Source of the DNA: Burkholderiales bacterium
GTDB taxonomy: Bacteria > Pseudomonadota > Gammaproteobacteria > Burkholderiales > Burkholderiaceae_C
Length of the DNA stretch: 64,000 nucleotides
Reading direction: 5' to 3'
Assembly: GCA_947446855.1 (NCBI GenBank)
Contig: CANFIH010000003.1
Coordinates: 1 to 64,000 of the forward strand
Positions within the stretch are counted from its first letter, which is position 1. Every line of letters starts with the position of its first letter. Of the stretch, positions 28,313-37,101 are shown one piece after another. The notes under the pieces are model-generated. The model saw only the letters and a program-made list of their open reading frames with translations, was not told the DNA's origin and searched no databases. The translations under genes were made by a program, and so were the position numbers.

Positions 28313-28531
28313 ATGTACACTTCCGCGCCCAACGAAATCGCCGCCACCGGCCTGCGTTACACCGCCAAAGAGGGTGGCTCGCCTTTTCAGGGCATGGGTG
28401 CCAACGGTGAGTTCAGAAGCTGCCTCAAATGCGGGCAGCACAAGCTCAGAAGCAATGGAGCCATCCACCGTTTTTTGAACGGCCTGATGTTTTTTTGCTT
28501 TGAGTGCAAACCGAAAAAACTGTCGCAGTAG
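28313..28531 (+). CDS. Small zinc-ribbon-like protein (72 aa)
   Basis: MYTSAPNEIAATGLRYTAKEGGSPFQGMGANGEFRSCLKCGQHKLRSNGAIHRFLNGLMFFCFECKPKKLSQ: CxxC...CxxC. Confidence 0.55.
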   Translation: MYTSAPNEIAATGLRYTAKEGGSPFQGMGANGEFRSCLKCGQHKLRSNGAIHRFLNGLMFFCFECKPKKLSQ

Positions 28532-28538
28532 CCCAACC

Positions 28539-30404
28539 TTATTTGGGGCTGCTGCCCAGCACCCATGTGGGCAGCCAGGTAGCGGTGGCCGGCACCAGCG
28601 CAATCGCCATGGTGCCCAGAAAGATCGCCAATAGGGCCGGCAGCACGGACGCCGCCACATAGCGCACCGGTTTGTCAAACATGGCCGAGGCAAAGTAGAT
28701 GTTCATGCCGGCCGGCGGGCACAAAAAGCCCAGCTCCATATTGGCCAGAAAGATGATGCCGAAGTGCACCGGGTCTATGCCATAGCTCAGTGCCACGGGC
28801 AGCAGCAGGGGAACCAGCACCACCAGCGCGGCAAAGATTTCCATCAGCGCACCGGCGGCAAACAGAAACCCATTGAGCACCAGCAGGAACACCCATTTGT
28901 TGGGTATCACGCCCTGCACCCAGGTGATGGCCGCGTCCGGAATGCCGGCGTCAATCAGGTAGTTGGTCAGGCCCAGCGCCATACCCAGAATCAGCATCAC
29001 GCCGCCGATGATCTGGGTGCAGTCGCTCAAGGCCTGGGCCAGTTTGCGCCAGCCCAGTTCGCGGTGCGCCAGCACCTGGGTCAGGATGGCGTAGGCCGCA
29101 GCGATGGCCGCACTCTCGGTGGGAGTGGCCAGGCCGCTGACCAGCGCGCCAATGGCAACGAAGGGTGCCAGCACCTCCCACTTTGCAGCCCACAAGGCGC
29201 TTGCCACGCCGGGGTGTGCAGGCGTCTTTGCCGGTTGCACAGGCGCGTTGGCGGAAGCGGTGCCTGCGATTGCCACCGTCGCCGGGCGCCTGAGGTAGCC
29301 ACCCAACACCAGCAGGAACAGCACCATGATGGCGGCCGGCAATAGCCCGGCCAGAAACATGGTGTTGATGGGTACGCGCGCAATGATGGCGTACATGATG
29401 AGCGGCACCGAAGGTGCCAGCAGCACGCCCAAGGCGCTGGCGCTGGTCACCAGGCTGATGCCGCGCTGCTCCGGGAAACCCGCGTTGCGCAGCAGTGGCA
29501 GCAACAGGCCGCCCAGTGCCAGAATGGTGACGCCGCTGCCGCCGGTAAAGGCGGTGAAGGCCGAGCACAGCACCGCACTGGCCACCACCGTGCCGGTGGC
29601 ACCGCCGCCAAACAGCGCGACAAACACGGCACCCAGACGTTCTGCCGCGCCGGTGCGCGCAAACACCAGACCGGCCAGCGTAAACAGGGGCAGGGCGGGC
29701 AGCGAGGGGTTGACGGTGATCTGGTAATGCGAGAGGGCAATCGAGGCCAGGGGCAGTGCGTCCTGCCAGAACAGCGCCAGCGCCAGCGCGCCCAGCACGG
29801 CAAAGATCGGTGCGCCGAACACCAGCGCAGCCAGCAGCGCGATGACGGCAGGCCAGACGGGCAAGGCGCTGCCATCCCACTGCCAGGCCAACAGCAAGCC
29901 CGCCAGCATGGGCAGCAGGGCGCCGGCAAGTTTCTGAACCGGGGAGCTCAAACCTTGCGCGCCCAGTTGCAGGCCCAGCAGTGCAAAGCCCAGCGGCATG
30001 GCAGCCTGCAGCCACCACACCGGAATGCCGTAGGCCAGGGTTTGCGCCACCTGGCGTTCGCTGTCCACCAGCTGCCAGCTGGCCATGCACAGCAGGCCGC
30101 AGACCAGGGCTGCAAACAGCCTGCCGTACCACTGGCTGGCGGCCGTCAGGCGCGGATGCCGGGTCGATGCAAAGCCCTTGCCAAAGCTGCTCAGGTGGCC
30201 GTGGCGCAGGGCTACCACCGAGCCCAGCATGGCCATCACCAGGCCCAGGTGCTGCACGATGACGGGCGCGTTTTGCACGCCGCTGCCGGCCCAGGGGCGC
30301 ACCAGAATCTCGATCAGGGGAATCAGCCCCATCAGCACTAGCGCCAGGGCAGCCAGCACTTCGTCCAGGCGGCGCAAGCCCTTGAGCTTCTGCAACACGC
30401 TCAT
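28539..30404 (-). CDS. TRAP transporter fused small/large permease (DctQM)
   Basis: N-terminal DctQ-like 4-TM region; DctM part ITVNPSLPALPLFTLAGLVFARTGAAERL, GGSGVTILALGGLLLPLL, LFAAGALMEIFAALVVLVPLLLPVALSYGIDPVHFGIIFLANMELGFLCPPAGMN. Confidence 0.92.
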   Translation of the reverse strand: MSVLQKLKGLRRLDEVLAALALVLMGLIPLIEILVRPWAGSGVQNAPVIVQHLGLVMAMLGSVVALRHGHLSSFGKGFASTRHPRLTAASQWYGRLFAALVCGLLCMASWQLVDSERQVAQTLAYGIPVWWLQAAMPLGFALLGLQLGAQGLSSPVQKLAGALLPMLAGLLLAWQWDGSALPVWPAVIALLAALVFGAPIFAVLGALALALFWQDALPLASIALSHYQITVNPSLPALPLFTLAGLVFARTGAAERLGAVFVALFGGGATGTVVASAVLCSAFTAFTGGSGVTILALGGLLLPLLRNAGFPEQRGISLVTSASALGVLLAPSVPLIMYAIIARVPINTMFLAGLLPAAIMVLFLLVLGGYLRRPATVAIAGTASANAPVQPAKTPAHPGVASALWAAKWEVLAPFVAIGALVSGLATPTESAAIAAAYAILTQVLAHRELGWRKLAQALSDCTQIIGGVMLILGMALGLTNYLIDAGIPDAAITWVQGVIPNKWVFLLVLNGFLFAAGALMEIFAALVVLVPLLLPVALSYGIDPVHFGIIFLANMELGFLCPPAGMNIYFASAMFDKPVRYVAASVLPALLAIFLGTMAIALVPATATWLPTWVLGSSPK

Positions 30405-31411
30405 TTGGTCGACAAGGCGCGGTAGGCCTTCACGTGCTTGAACACCTCGTCAAAGGTGTCAGCCGGCACCATGCTGCCGCGTATGCGCGGGTACAGCGTT
30501 TCCGCCAGGGTGTTCCATTCCTGCATCTCGGCCGCATTGGGCTTGTGCACGATCAGCCCGCGCTTTTTCATCGCGTCCACTGCTTCGTCCACTTCCTTGC
30601 GGGCCTGCGTGCGCATCTGCAGGCCGGCCTTGTCGCCGGCGGCGCGCAAGCTGGCCTGCCCTGCCGGGCTCATCGCGTCCCAGGCCTTGGTGGTCACCAC
30701 CAGCGCACCGACGATGGGCGACCAGTTGATCTCCAGCATGTGCGGCGCGGTGTTGTAGATCTGGCTGGCCAGGGCGAAGTAGGGCGTGGAGGGCACCACG
30801 TTGATCATGCCGGTCTGTATGGAGGGCAGGATGTCGGCCGTCTCCAGTGGCACCGGCGTGTAGCCCAGGCTCTTCATGATGGATTGCTGCTCCTGTTCCG
30901 AGCCCCAGGCAAAAAACTTCAGGCGCTTGTAGTCGTCCGGTCGCACCGCAGCGTCCTTGGAGAAAAAGCGCACCCAGCCGGCGTCGCCCCAGCCCAGCAC
31001 CACAAACCCCTTGTCCAGAAATTTCTTCTCCATGGCCGGGCGCATTTTTTCGCGCACATAGTCCAGCTCTTCCCAGCTGCGAAACAGCAGGGGCAGGTTT
31101 TGCAGCGCGGTAATCGAAGGCTCAATCTCGCGCAGCCCCACCACTGACAGCAGGGCGCCCTGCAACTGGCCTATGCGCATGCGCCGCGCCATTTCTGCTT
31201 CGCCACCCTGGCTGCCGTCGGGGTAGACCATGGTCTTGGCGCCGCCGCCCTGGGCTTCGCGCCAGGCTTCACCCACCTCCAGCAGCTGGCGGTGGTAGAG
31301 CGAATTCTTCGGTGCCAGCGTGCCCATCCGCAATTGCAGATCGGCCGCACCAGCCAACGGGCTGGTCAACACGGTCAGGGCGAGCAGGAGGGCGGCAGTC
31401 AGTTTGGACAT
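30401..31411 (-). CDS. TRAP transporter periplasmic substrate-binding protein (DctP family)
   Basis: Signal peptide; LRMGTLAPKNSLYHRQLLEVGEAWREAQGGGAKTMVYPDGSQGGEAEMARRMRIGQLQGALLS. Confidence 0.9.
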   Translation of the reverse strand: MSKLTAALLLALTVLTSPLAGAADLQLRMGTLAPKNSLYHRQLLEVGEAWREAQGGGAKTMVYPDGSQGGEAEMARRMRIGQLQGALLSVVGLREIEPSITALQNLPLLFRSWEELDYVREKMRPAMEKKFLDKGFVVLGWGDAGWVRFFSKDAAVRPDDYKRLKFFAWGSEQEQQSIMKSLGYTPVPLETADILPSIQTGMINVVPSTPYFALASQIYNTAPHMLEINWSPIVGALVVTTKAWDAMSPAGQASLRAAGDKAGLQMRTQARKEVDEAVDAMKKRGLIVHKPNAAEMQEWNTLAETLYPRIRGSMVPADTFDEVFKHVKAYRALSTK

Positions 31412-31439
31412 GGTGTGATCAGCGAGAGGTAAGGGCGGG

Positions 31440-32360
31440 TTAAAACAAATCGTCGGCGGTGGCGAGTAGCCAGAGCGCGCGTTCGCGCATCACGGCGTTT
31501 TGCATGCCGGGGTGTGCGGCGCATACGGCCAGGGCCTGGCGCAACAGGGCGTCGAAGGCCGCGCGGTCGCCTGCGGCTAAGGCTACGCCCTCGGCCTTGG
31601 CCACCAGCGGGCCGGCATGGTGTTGGCCCCCCAAGGCAATAGCCTGGTCAAAGTAGGACAGGGCTTGTGTGCTGGAGCCGCCGGGGCGGGCTGCTTCCAA
31701 GCTAGCCATCAGGCCGGCGAGCGCACCCTCGCCATACGCGGGCTGCCTGGCGTAGGCCAGCTGGGCCAGGCGCACAGCCAGCGGCAAATCGGCCACGGTG
31801 TCGGGGTTGTCTTTGGACAGGGAGATCAGGCCACCCCAACTCGCAGCGGCCCAGTAGGCCAGGCCGATTTGCTCATTTTTGAGTTGCGGCCAGTCGCTGG
31901 CGCGGCTGCTCTCCAGTGCCTTGCGAAAACCGGGCTGTGCGCGTTCGAGCGCCGCCATGGCGTGGCGGTGCGCGCGTGCGTACAGGCGCGCCGCCCGTTC
32001 GCGCAGCAGCTGTGCGGCTTTGGCATCGCGTGCGTCCAGGCGCTCGGCATCGAAGGCCACAAAGGCATAGGCGTATTGGGTAAAGCCGGTGGCCACGGCT
32101 TCGGACAAGGCGGCGTTGTCGGGCACTTCGCGCAGCAGCGACTCGCTCAGCTTGAGGTAGAAGGCACTGGCCTCGCGTGCCAGCACCAGATCGTCCTCCG
32201 GCGCCTGGCCTTGTGAGGCCAGTTCGTTGGCCATGCTTTGAATAATCAGGTGCCGCGCAGAGCAGGCACCCAAAGTGGCCAGCAACAGGCACAGGCCCAG
32301 CGCGCGGAGCAGCGGCAGTGTCAAGGCGAGCAAGCGGGACGGCGCAAACGGGAGGGGCAT
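31440..32360 (-). CDS. TRAP-associated TatT-like TPR lipoprotein
   Basis: Lipobox LLLATLGACSARH; helical repeat protein; co-directional with dctP and dctQM. Confidence 0.75.
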   Translation of the reverse strand: MPLPFAPSRLLALTLPLLRALGLCLLLATLGACSARHLIIQSMANELASQGQAPEDDLVLAREASAFYLKLSESLLREVPDNAALSEAVATGFTQYAYAFVAFDAERLDARDAKAAQLLRERAARLYARAHRHAMAALERAQPGFRKALESSRASDWPQLKNEQIGLAYWAAASWGGLISLSKDNPDTVADLPLAVRLAQLAYARQPAYGEGALAGLMASLEAARPGGSSTQALSYFDQAIALGGQHHAGPLVAKAEGVALAAGDRAAFDALLRQALAVCAAHPGMQNAVMRERALWLLATADDLF

Positions 32361-32669
32361 GGGTGGTGAGCCGGCAAAGGCCTGGGGCGGGCGTGCCAGC
32401 GCGCAGGCTGGTTCAACACAAAAATATAGTTCGGTTGTGTGAAGCTTCGGTGACAACGCTGTCACGCATGCTTCACGGGCTTGCCATGGATGGAAGCGGC
32501 CGATCAGCCTCCGAGCACGGATGGGGCATGAACCAAGTTCAGCGCATAGGGTGGCCAGATGAATCAATGGCGAACCATTGCAAACGAAACGCTTGCCTAC
32601 CCATGCGCCGTGCAGCGTACCAACACCCGGTATTGGTATGTCCTTACGAACGCAGCAACGCAGCTGTAA

Positions 32670-32739
32670 GCAGGAGGGGTAAGGGCGGGCGACGATTTGT
32701 GGTACTCCACCATGAGGAGCTCGCCCTTACCCCTCCTGC
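32670..32739. repeat. Long inverted repeat with 18-bp perfect arms
   Basis: GCAGGAGGGGTAAGGGCG (32670-32687) / CGCCCTTACCCCTCCTGC (32722-32739), 34-nt loop with internal GTGG-TACT-CCAC hairpin; no T-tract. Confidence 0.75.
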
Positions 32740-32968
32740 GCAAGCACATGCAGGTATGAAACCTTCGATCGGCAAATACCGGACTTATTTCAAGACCCGC
32801 TTCCAGCCCTTGAGATTCATGACAGGCCGATATCCCATCAATTCCTGTTGTTGCAATGCGAAGTTAATCCATTGCCCCAAAACAGCCGCACATTTCTGCT
32901 GTTAGCCGGCGTAATCGAACCGGCAGTATCTTTCCGGCCACGAGAATACGGCCCATGGCAGGGTAGAT

Positions 32969-34555
32969 TCAAAGCACCGCTTGCCGGTGCGCGTGGGCCT
33001 GGCTGGTGATTGCTTCGCGCGCCTGCGGCTCCAGGCGGCCCAGATTTTTGAGCTGCATGGCCATGCGCGGATTCTTCTTCAGCAGCGCTTCGTGGCGCAT
33101 CAGAAAGTCCCAGTACAGCGTGGTGAACGGGCAGGCGCTGGCGCCTGTGGACTGCGCCGGGTCGTAGCGGCAGCCCTTGCAGTGATTGCCCATGCGCTGG
33201 ATGTATTTGCCGCTGGCCACATAGGGCTTGCTGGCCATCAAGCCGCCATCGCCAAACTGGCCCATGCCCAGGGTGTTGGGTAGCTCCACCCACTCCACGG
33301 CATCCACATACACAGCCAGGTACCAGGCATGCACGGCCTGCGGTTTCACCCCCAGCAGCAGGGCATACAGCCCGGTCACCATCAGGCGCTGGATGTGGTG
33401 GGCGTAGCCATGTTCCAGGGTTTGTTGCAGGGCATCGTGCAGGCATGCCATAGGGGTCTGTCCGGTCCAGTACCAGGCCGGCAGATCGGCCTGTGCGTTC
33501 AGCGCATTGCGCTCTAGGTAGTCGGGCATGTGGGTCCAGTAAATGCCCCGCACATATTCGCGCCAGCCCAGTATTTGCCGGATGAAGCCCTCTGCCGCCG
33601 CCAGCGGCGCATGGCCGGCGCGGTAAGCGTCTTCGGCTGCCTGCACCACTTCGCGCGGATTGAGCAGCTTGAGGTTGAGCGCGCAACTCAGCTGCGAGTG
33701 GTAGAGCCAGGCTTCGCCGGCCCACATGGCGTCTTCGTATTGGCCAAACAGCGGCAGGCGCTCCTGGATGAAGGTCTGCAAGGCCTGCAGCGCCTGGGTG
33801 CGGGTGACCGGCCAGCCAAAGCTGTGCAGCGTGCCGGGGTGGTCGGCAAATCGCGTGTTGACCAGCGCGATGACATCCCGTGTGATGGCGTCCGGCGCGC
33901 AGCGCGTGGGGGGCGGCAGGTTTTGCGGTCCGGCCTTGCCGAAGGATTCGCGGTTGTCGGCATCAAAGTTCCATTGCCCGCCCACCGGGTCTTTGCCGTC
34001 CATCAGGATGCCGTGCTGCTGGCGCAGGGCGCGGTACCAGTACTCCAGACGCAGTTGTTTGCGGTCCTTGGCATAGGCGGCAAACTCGCGCACGGTGCTG
34101 AAGAAGTGCGTGTCATCGCGCAGCTCCAGCGGCAGTTGGTGCGCGCTGGCAATGGCCCGCAGGCTTTGCAGCACGCGCCAATCGCCGGGCGCGGTCAGCA
34201 CCAGGGCGCTGGGTTGCAGCTGCGTGATGGCCAGCTCCAGCTGCAGGGCCAGGGTGCCCCGGTTGGCGGCATCGTCCAGCCTTGTGTAGAGCAGCGGCAG
34301 GCCGTGCGCCTGCAATTCTTCGGCAAAGTGGCGCATGGCGCTCAGGAACACGGCAATGCGCTGTTTGGCCGACCACACATGGGTGGCCTCTTGTGCCACC
34401 TCGGCCATCCACACCAGGTCTTGCGTGGGATCAAAATCCTGCAGCGCCGTGGCGTGGGCATCGAGCTGGTCACCCAGCACCAGCACCAGCTTGCGCACCT
34501 TCAAGGGCAGTGCCGGTGCAGTGGCGCGGCCGGCTGTGCGTGCGGCCTGCGTCAT
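32969..34555 (-). CDS. Cryptochrome/photolyase family protein, FeS-containing PhrB type
   Basis: LVLVLGDQLDAHATALQDFDPTQDLVWMAEV; GWREYVRGIYW; C-terminal GNHCKGCRYDPAQSTGASACPFTTLYWDFL (FeS Cys). Confidence 0.9.
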   Translation of the reverse strand: MTQAARTAGRATAPALPLKVRKLVLVLGDQLDAHATALQDFDPTQDLVWMAEVAQEATHVWSAKQRIAVFLSAMRHFAEELQAHGLPLLYTRLDDAANRGTLALQLELAITQLQPSALVLTAPGDWRVLQSLRAIASAHQLPLELRDDTHFFSTVREFAAYAKDRKQLRLEYWYRALRQQHGILMDGKDPVGGQWNFDADNRESFGKAGPQNLPPPTRCAPDAITRDVIALVNTRFADHPGTLHSFGWPVTRTQALQALQTFIQERLPLFGQYEDAMWAGEAWLYHSQLSCALNLKLLNPREVVQAAEDAYRAGHAPLAAAEGFIRQILGWREYVRGIYWTHMPDYLERNALNAQADLPAWYWTGQTPMACLHDALQQTLEHGYAHHIQRLMVTGLYALLLGVKPQAVHAWYLAVYVDAVEWVELPNTLGMGQFGDGGLMASKPYVASGKYIQRMGNHCKGCRYDPAQSTGASACPFTTLYWDFLMRHEALLKKNPRMAMQLKNLGRLEPQAREAITSQAHAHRQAVL

Positions 34556-34725
34556 GTTGTCGCACCCCGCAGCGCAGGCTTCTTTTTGGCGCGGCAGGCG
34601 TCAGAACACACCAGCACCGATTCCCAGTTTTTGGCCCAGGATTTGCGCCAGGTCATGGTGCGGCCGCACACCGCGCACAGCTTGCTGGGCAGAAATTGTT
34701 TGTTGCCTTTGAAATCGTTTTTCAT
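34552..34725 (-). CDS. DUF2256 zinc-finger-like small protein (57 aa), absent from the supplied ORF track
   Basis: Minus strand MKNDFKGNKQFLPSKLCAVCGRTMTWRKSWAKNWESVLVCSDACRAKKKPALRGATT*: CxxC...CSDACR; stop overlaps photolyase ATG (ATGA). Confidence 0.87.
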   Translation of the reverse strand: MKNDFKGNKQFLPSKLCAVCGRTMTWRKSWAKNWESVLVCSDACRAKKKPALRGATT

Positions 34726-34742
34726 GGGAGTGGTGCCGCAAG

Positions 34743-36296
34743 TCAGGCGAACAGGTCGCCCTGGGGTGAGGGGGCGGGTGGGGCGGCTTTACGCCGCTGC
34801 CCGGTCGGCGGCAAGCCGCTTTTGCGCGAGCCGTGCCGCTCCTGCACAAGCCCGGCTTCCTGGCGGGCCTCGGTGCTTTGGCGCAGGCCGTACATGCGGT
34901 CTTTGGCGGCCTGCATGGCCTGCTTGTCATCCACGATGGGGGCGGGGTAGTCGCTGCCAATCAGGCAGCCGGCCATGCGTTGCACGCTGATGTCCATCTT
35001 CCACGGCGCGGCCAGATAGGGCAGCGGCACGCGGGCCAGCTCGGGCAGCCAGCGGCGTATGAACACGCCCTGCGGGTCCTGGTCCTGGGCCTGTTTGGTG
35101 GGCGAGTACATGCGCAGCGTGTTGATGCCGGTGGTGCCACTTTGCATTTGCATCTGGCTCCAGTGAATGCCGGGCTCATAGTCCAGAAACTGGCGCGCCA
35201 GAAAGGTTCCCGTTTGCCGCCAATGCAGCCACAGGTGGTAGCTGGCAAAGCTGACCAGCATGGCCCGCATGCGGAAGTTGAGCCAGCCGGTGGCCACCAG
35301 CGAGCGCATGCAGGCGTCCACCATGGGGTAGCCGGTGCGGCCCTGGCACCAGGCATCAAAGTGGGCATGGTTGAAGGCCTCCTCGCGCAGCCCGTCGTAG
35401 GCGCGGGCAAAGTTGTTGAATTCAATGCCGGGTTCGTCTTCCAGCTTTTGCATGAAGTGGCAATGCCAGCGCAGGCGCCCGGCAAAGCCGCGCAAGGCAT
35501 AGGCCAGTGTGCGGTCGGGGGTGCTGGCGATGGCCACTTCGGTGGCCTGGTGCACCGTGCGCAGGGAGACCGTGCCAAAGGCCAAATGGGGGCTCAGACG
35601 GCTGCAGCCGGCTTCGGCCGTCAGGGGGCTCGAAAGTGCCTTGCGGTAGTCGTAGCTGCGCTCTTGCAAAAAGCTGCGCAAGGTGCGCCGCGCGGCTTTT
35701 TCGCCCGGCGCTTGCAGTGTCTTGCCATGGGGGCTCAGGCCCAGGCTGGCCAGGGTGGGCAGATCGCTGGGGTCCGTCACCGGCGCCGCGACAAAGTCCC
35801 CCTGCAGCAGGTGCAAGGGCGCATCCATGCGCGCCTGCCAGCGCCTGGCCCAACCGGAGCGGCTGCCCAGCCTGCGCACCACGCCCGTTTGCGTAAATTC
35901 CTGCCAGACCAGGGCTTGTGAGGCGCACCAGCGCGCTACCTGCTGGTCGCGGGTGTAAGACCAGCCCGGGCCGGTTTCTTCGTGGCTGAGCAGGTGGGTG
36001 AACTGCAACTCGGCATGCAGCCCGGCCAGCACCTGCAGCGCAGAACCCACACGCACCAGCAGGGGCAGCTTGCGCAGTGCCAGCGCCGCGCGCAACTCGG
36101 CCAGACAAGCCAGCGCAAAGTCCACATGGCTGGCATCGCATTCGGGGCTTTGCAGCCACTCGGGTTCGATCACAAAAAGGGCCAATGCGTCGGTGTGCGA
36201 CAAGGCGGCCAGCAGGGGCGCATGGTCGTGCACGCGCAAATCGCGTTTGAACCAGACCACGGCCCGGGTGGATCGCAAGGAACGCAGCGCAGGCAT
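34743..36296 (-). CDS. phrB: FAD-dependent deoxyribodipyrimidine photolyase
   Basis: AVVWFKRDLRVHDHAPLLAAL; GRTGYPMVDACMRSLVATGWLNFRMRAMLVSFASYHLWLHWR; GIHWSQMQMQSGTTGINTLRMYSPTKQAQDQDP. Confidence 0.92.
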   Translation of the reverse strand: MPALRSLRSTRAVVWFKRDLRVHDHAPLLAALSHTDALALFVIEPEWLQSPECDASHVDFALACLAELRAALALRKLPLLVRVGSALQVLAGLHAELQFTHLLSHEETGPGWSYTRDQQVARWCASQALVWQEFTQTGVVRRLGSRSGWARRWQARMDAPLHLLQGDFVAAPVTDPSDLPTLASLGLSPHGKTLQAPGEKAARRTLRSFLQERSYDYRKALSSPLTAEAGCSRLSPHLAFGTVSLRTVHQATEVAIASTPDRTLAYALRGFAGRLRWHCHFMQKLEDEPGIEFNNFARAYDGLREEAFNHAHFDAWCQGRTGYPMVDACMRSLVATGWLNFRMRAMLVSFASYHLWLHWRQTGTFLARQFLDYEPGIHWSQMQMQSGTTGINTLRMYSPTKQAQDQDPQGVFIRRWLPELARVPLPYLAAPWKMDISVQRMAGCLIGSDYPAPIVDDKQAMQAAKDRMYGLRQSTEARQEAGLVQERHGSRKSGLPPTGQRRKAAPPAPSPQGDLFA

Positions 36297-36306
36297 ACCG
36301 CCGGCC

Positions 36307-36972
36307 TCAGTCCAGCAGATGGCCGGTTTTCACCAGGATCAAGCAGCCTTCCTCGCTGAACGGCTGGTGCTGGCTGAGGTGGGGGCTGCGTATCCAGCTG
36401 CCTGCGGGGTAGCGCCCGTGCTCATCGCTAAACACACCCTCGACCACCAGAATCTCCTCGCCGCCGTAATGCCGGTGGGGGTTGAAATAAGTGCCCGGTG
36501 CCCAGCGCACCATCGCGGTATGCCGCGTGCCCCACTCCGACAGGGGCATGACCGTCAGTCCCTCCACCATGCCGCGGTACCAGGGTGACTGGCGGGTATC
36601 CACCACGACCCGCTCGCTGTCTTCAGGCGCCAGATGCCGGAGCTTGACGAACAAGGTGCAGCCCGCGTCCGAGAAAGGCGCGTGGCTGGAGCCCGGTGGG
36701 TTCTTCACGTAGGTGCCGGGTCCGTAGTGGCCCCATTCGTCGCTCAGCGTCCCATCGAGCACCAGGATTTCTTCCCCCAGCGCGTGCGTGTGCGCATCAA
36801 AGCGGGCGCCGGCCTGGTAGCGCACGATGGAGCTTGCCCGCGCCACCTCGCCGCCATCGCGCTCCAGCAAGCGGCGCTGCACCAGGGGGGAGGGGGACGC
36901 TTGCCATTCCAGGCTGTTGCTGTCGACCACGCAGCGCAGGGTCCAGTCGGCATGCAATTGAAGGTCGTTCAT
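36307..36972 (-). CDS. ChrR-like double-cupin protein
   Basis: Two cupin repeats: YQAGARFDAHTHALGEEILVLDGTLSDEWGHYGPGTYVKNPPGSSHAPFSDAGCTLFVKL and WAPGTYFNPHRHYGGEEILVVEGVFSDEHGRYPAGSWIRSPHLSQHQPFSEEGCLILVK. Confidence 0.85.
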   Translation of the reverse strand: MNDLQLHADWTLRCVVDSNSLEWQASPSPLVQRRLLERDGGEVARASSIVRYQAGARFDAHTHALGEEILVLDGTLSDEWGHYGPGTYVKNPPGSSHAPFSDAGCTLFVKLRHLAPEDSERVVVDTRQSPWYRGMVEGLTVMPLSEWGTRHTAMVRWAPGTYFNPHRHYGGEEILVVEGVFSDEHGRYPAGSWIRSPHLSQHQPFSEEGCLILVKTGHLLD

Positions 36973-37101
36973 GCCCGGGCTCCCGCGGCCTGCGGCGGAT
37001 TGTGGAGGCTGGCTGTGCCACAGCACTGTGGGTTGTCTTGCATCGTGTTGTTCACCTGGAAATAGAGGTTGTTTGAATCGCCCTGCCGGCCCGGATGCGC
37101 A

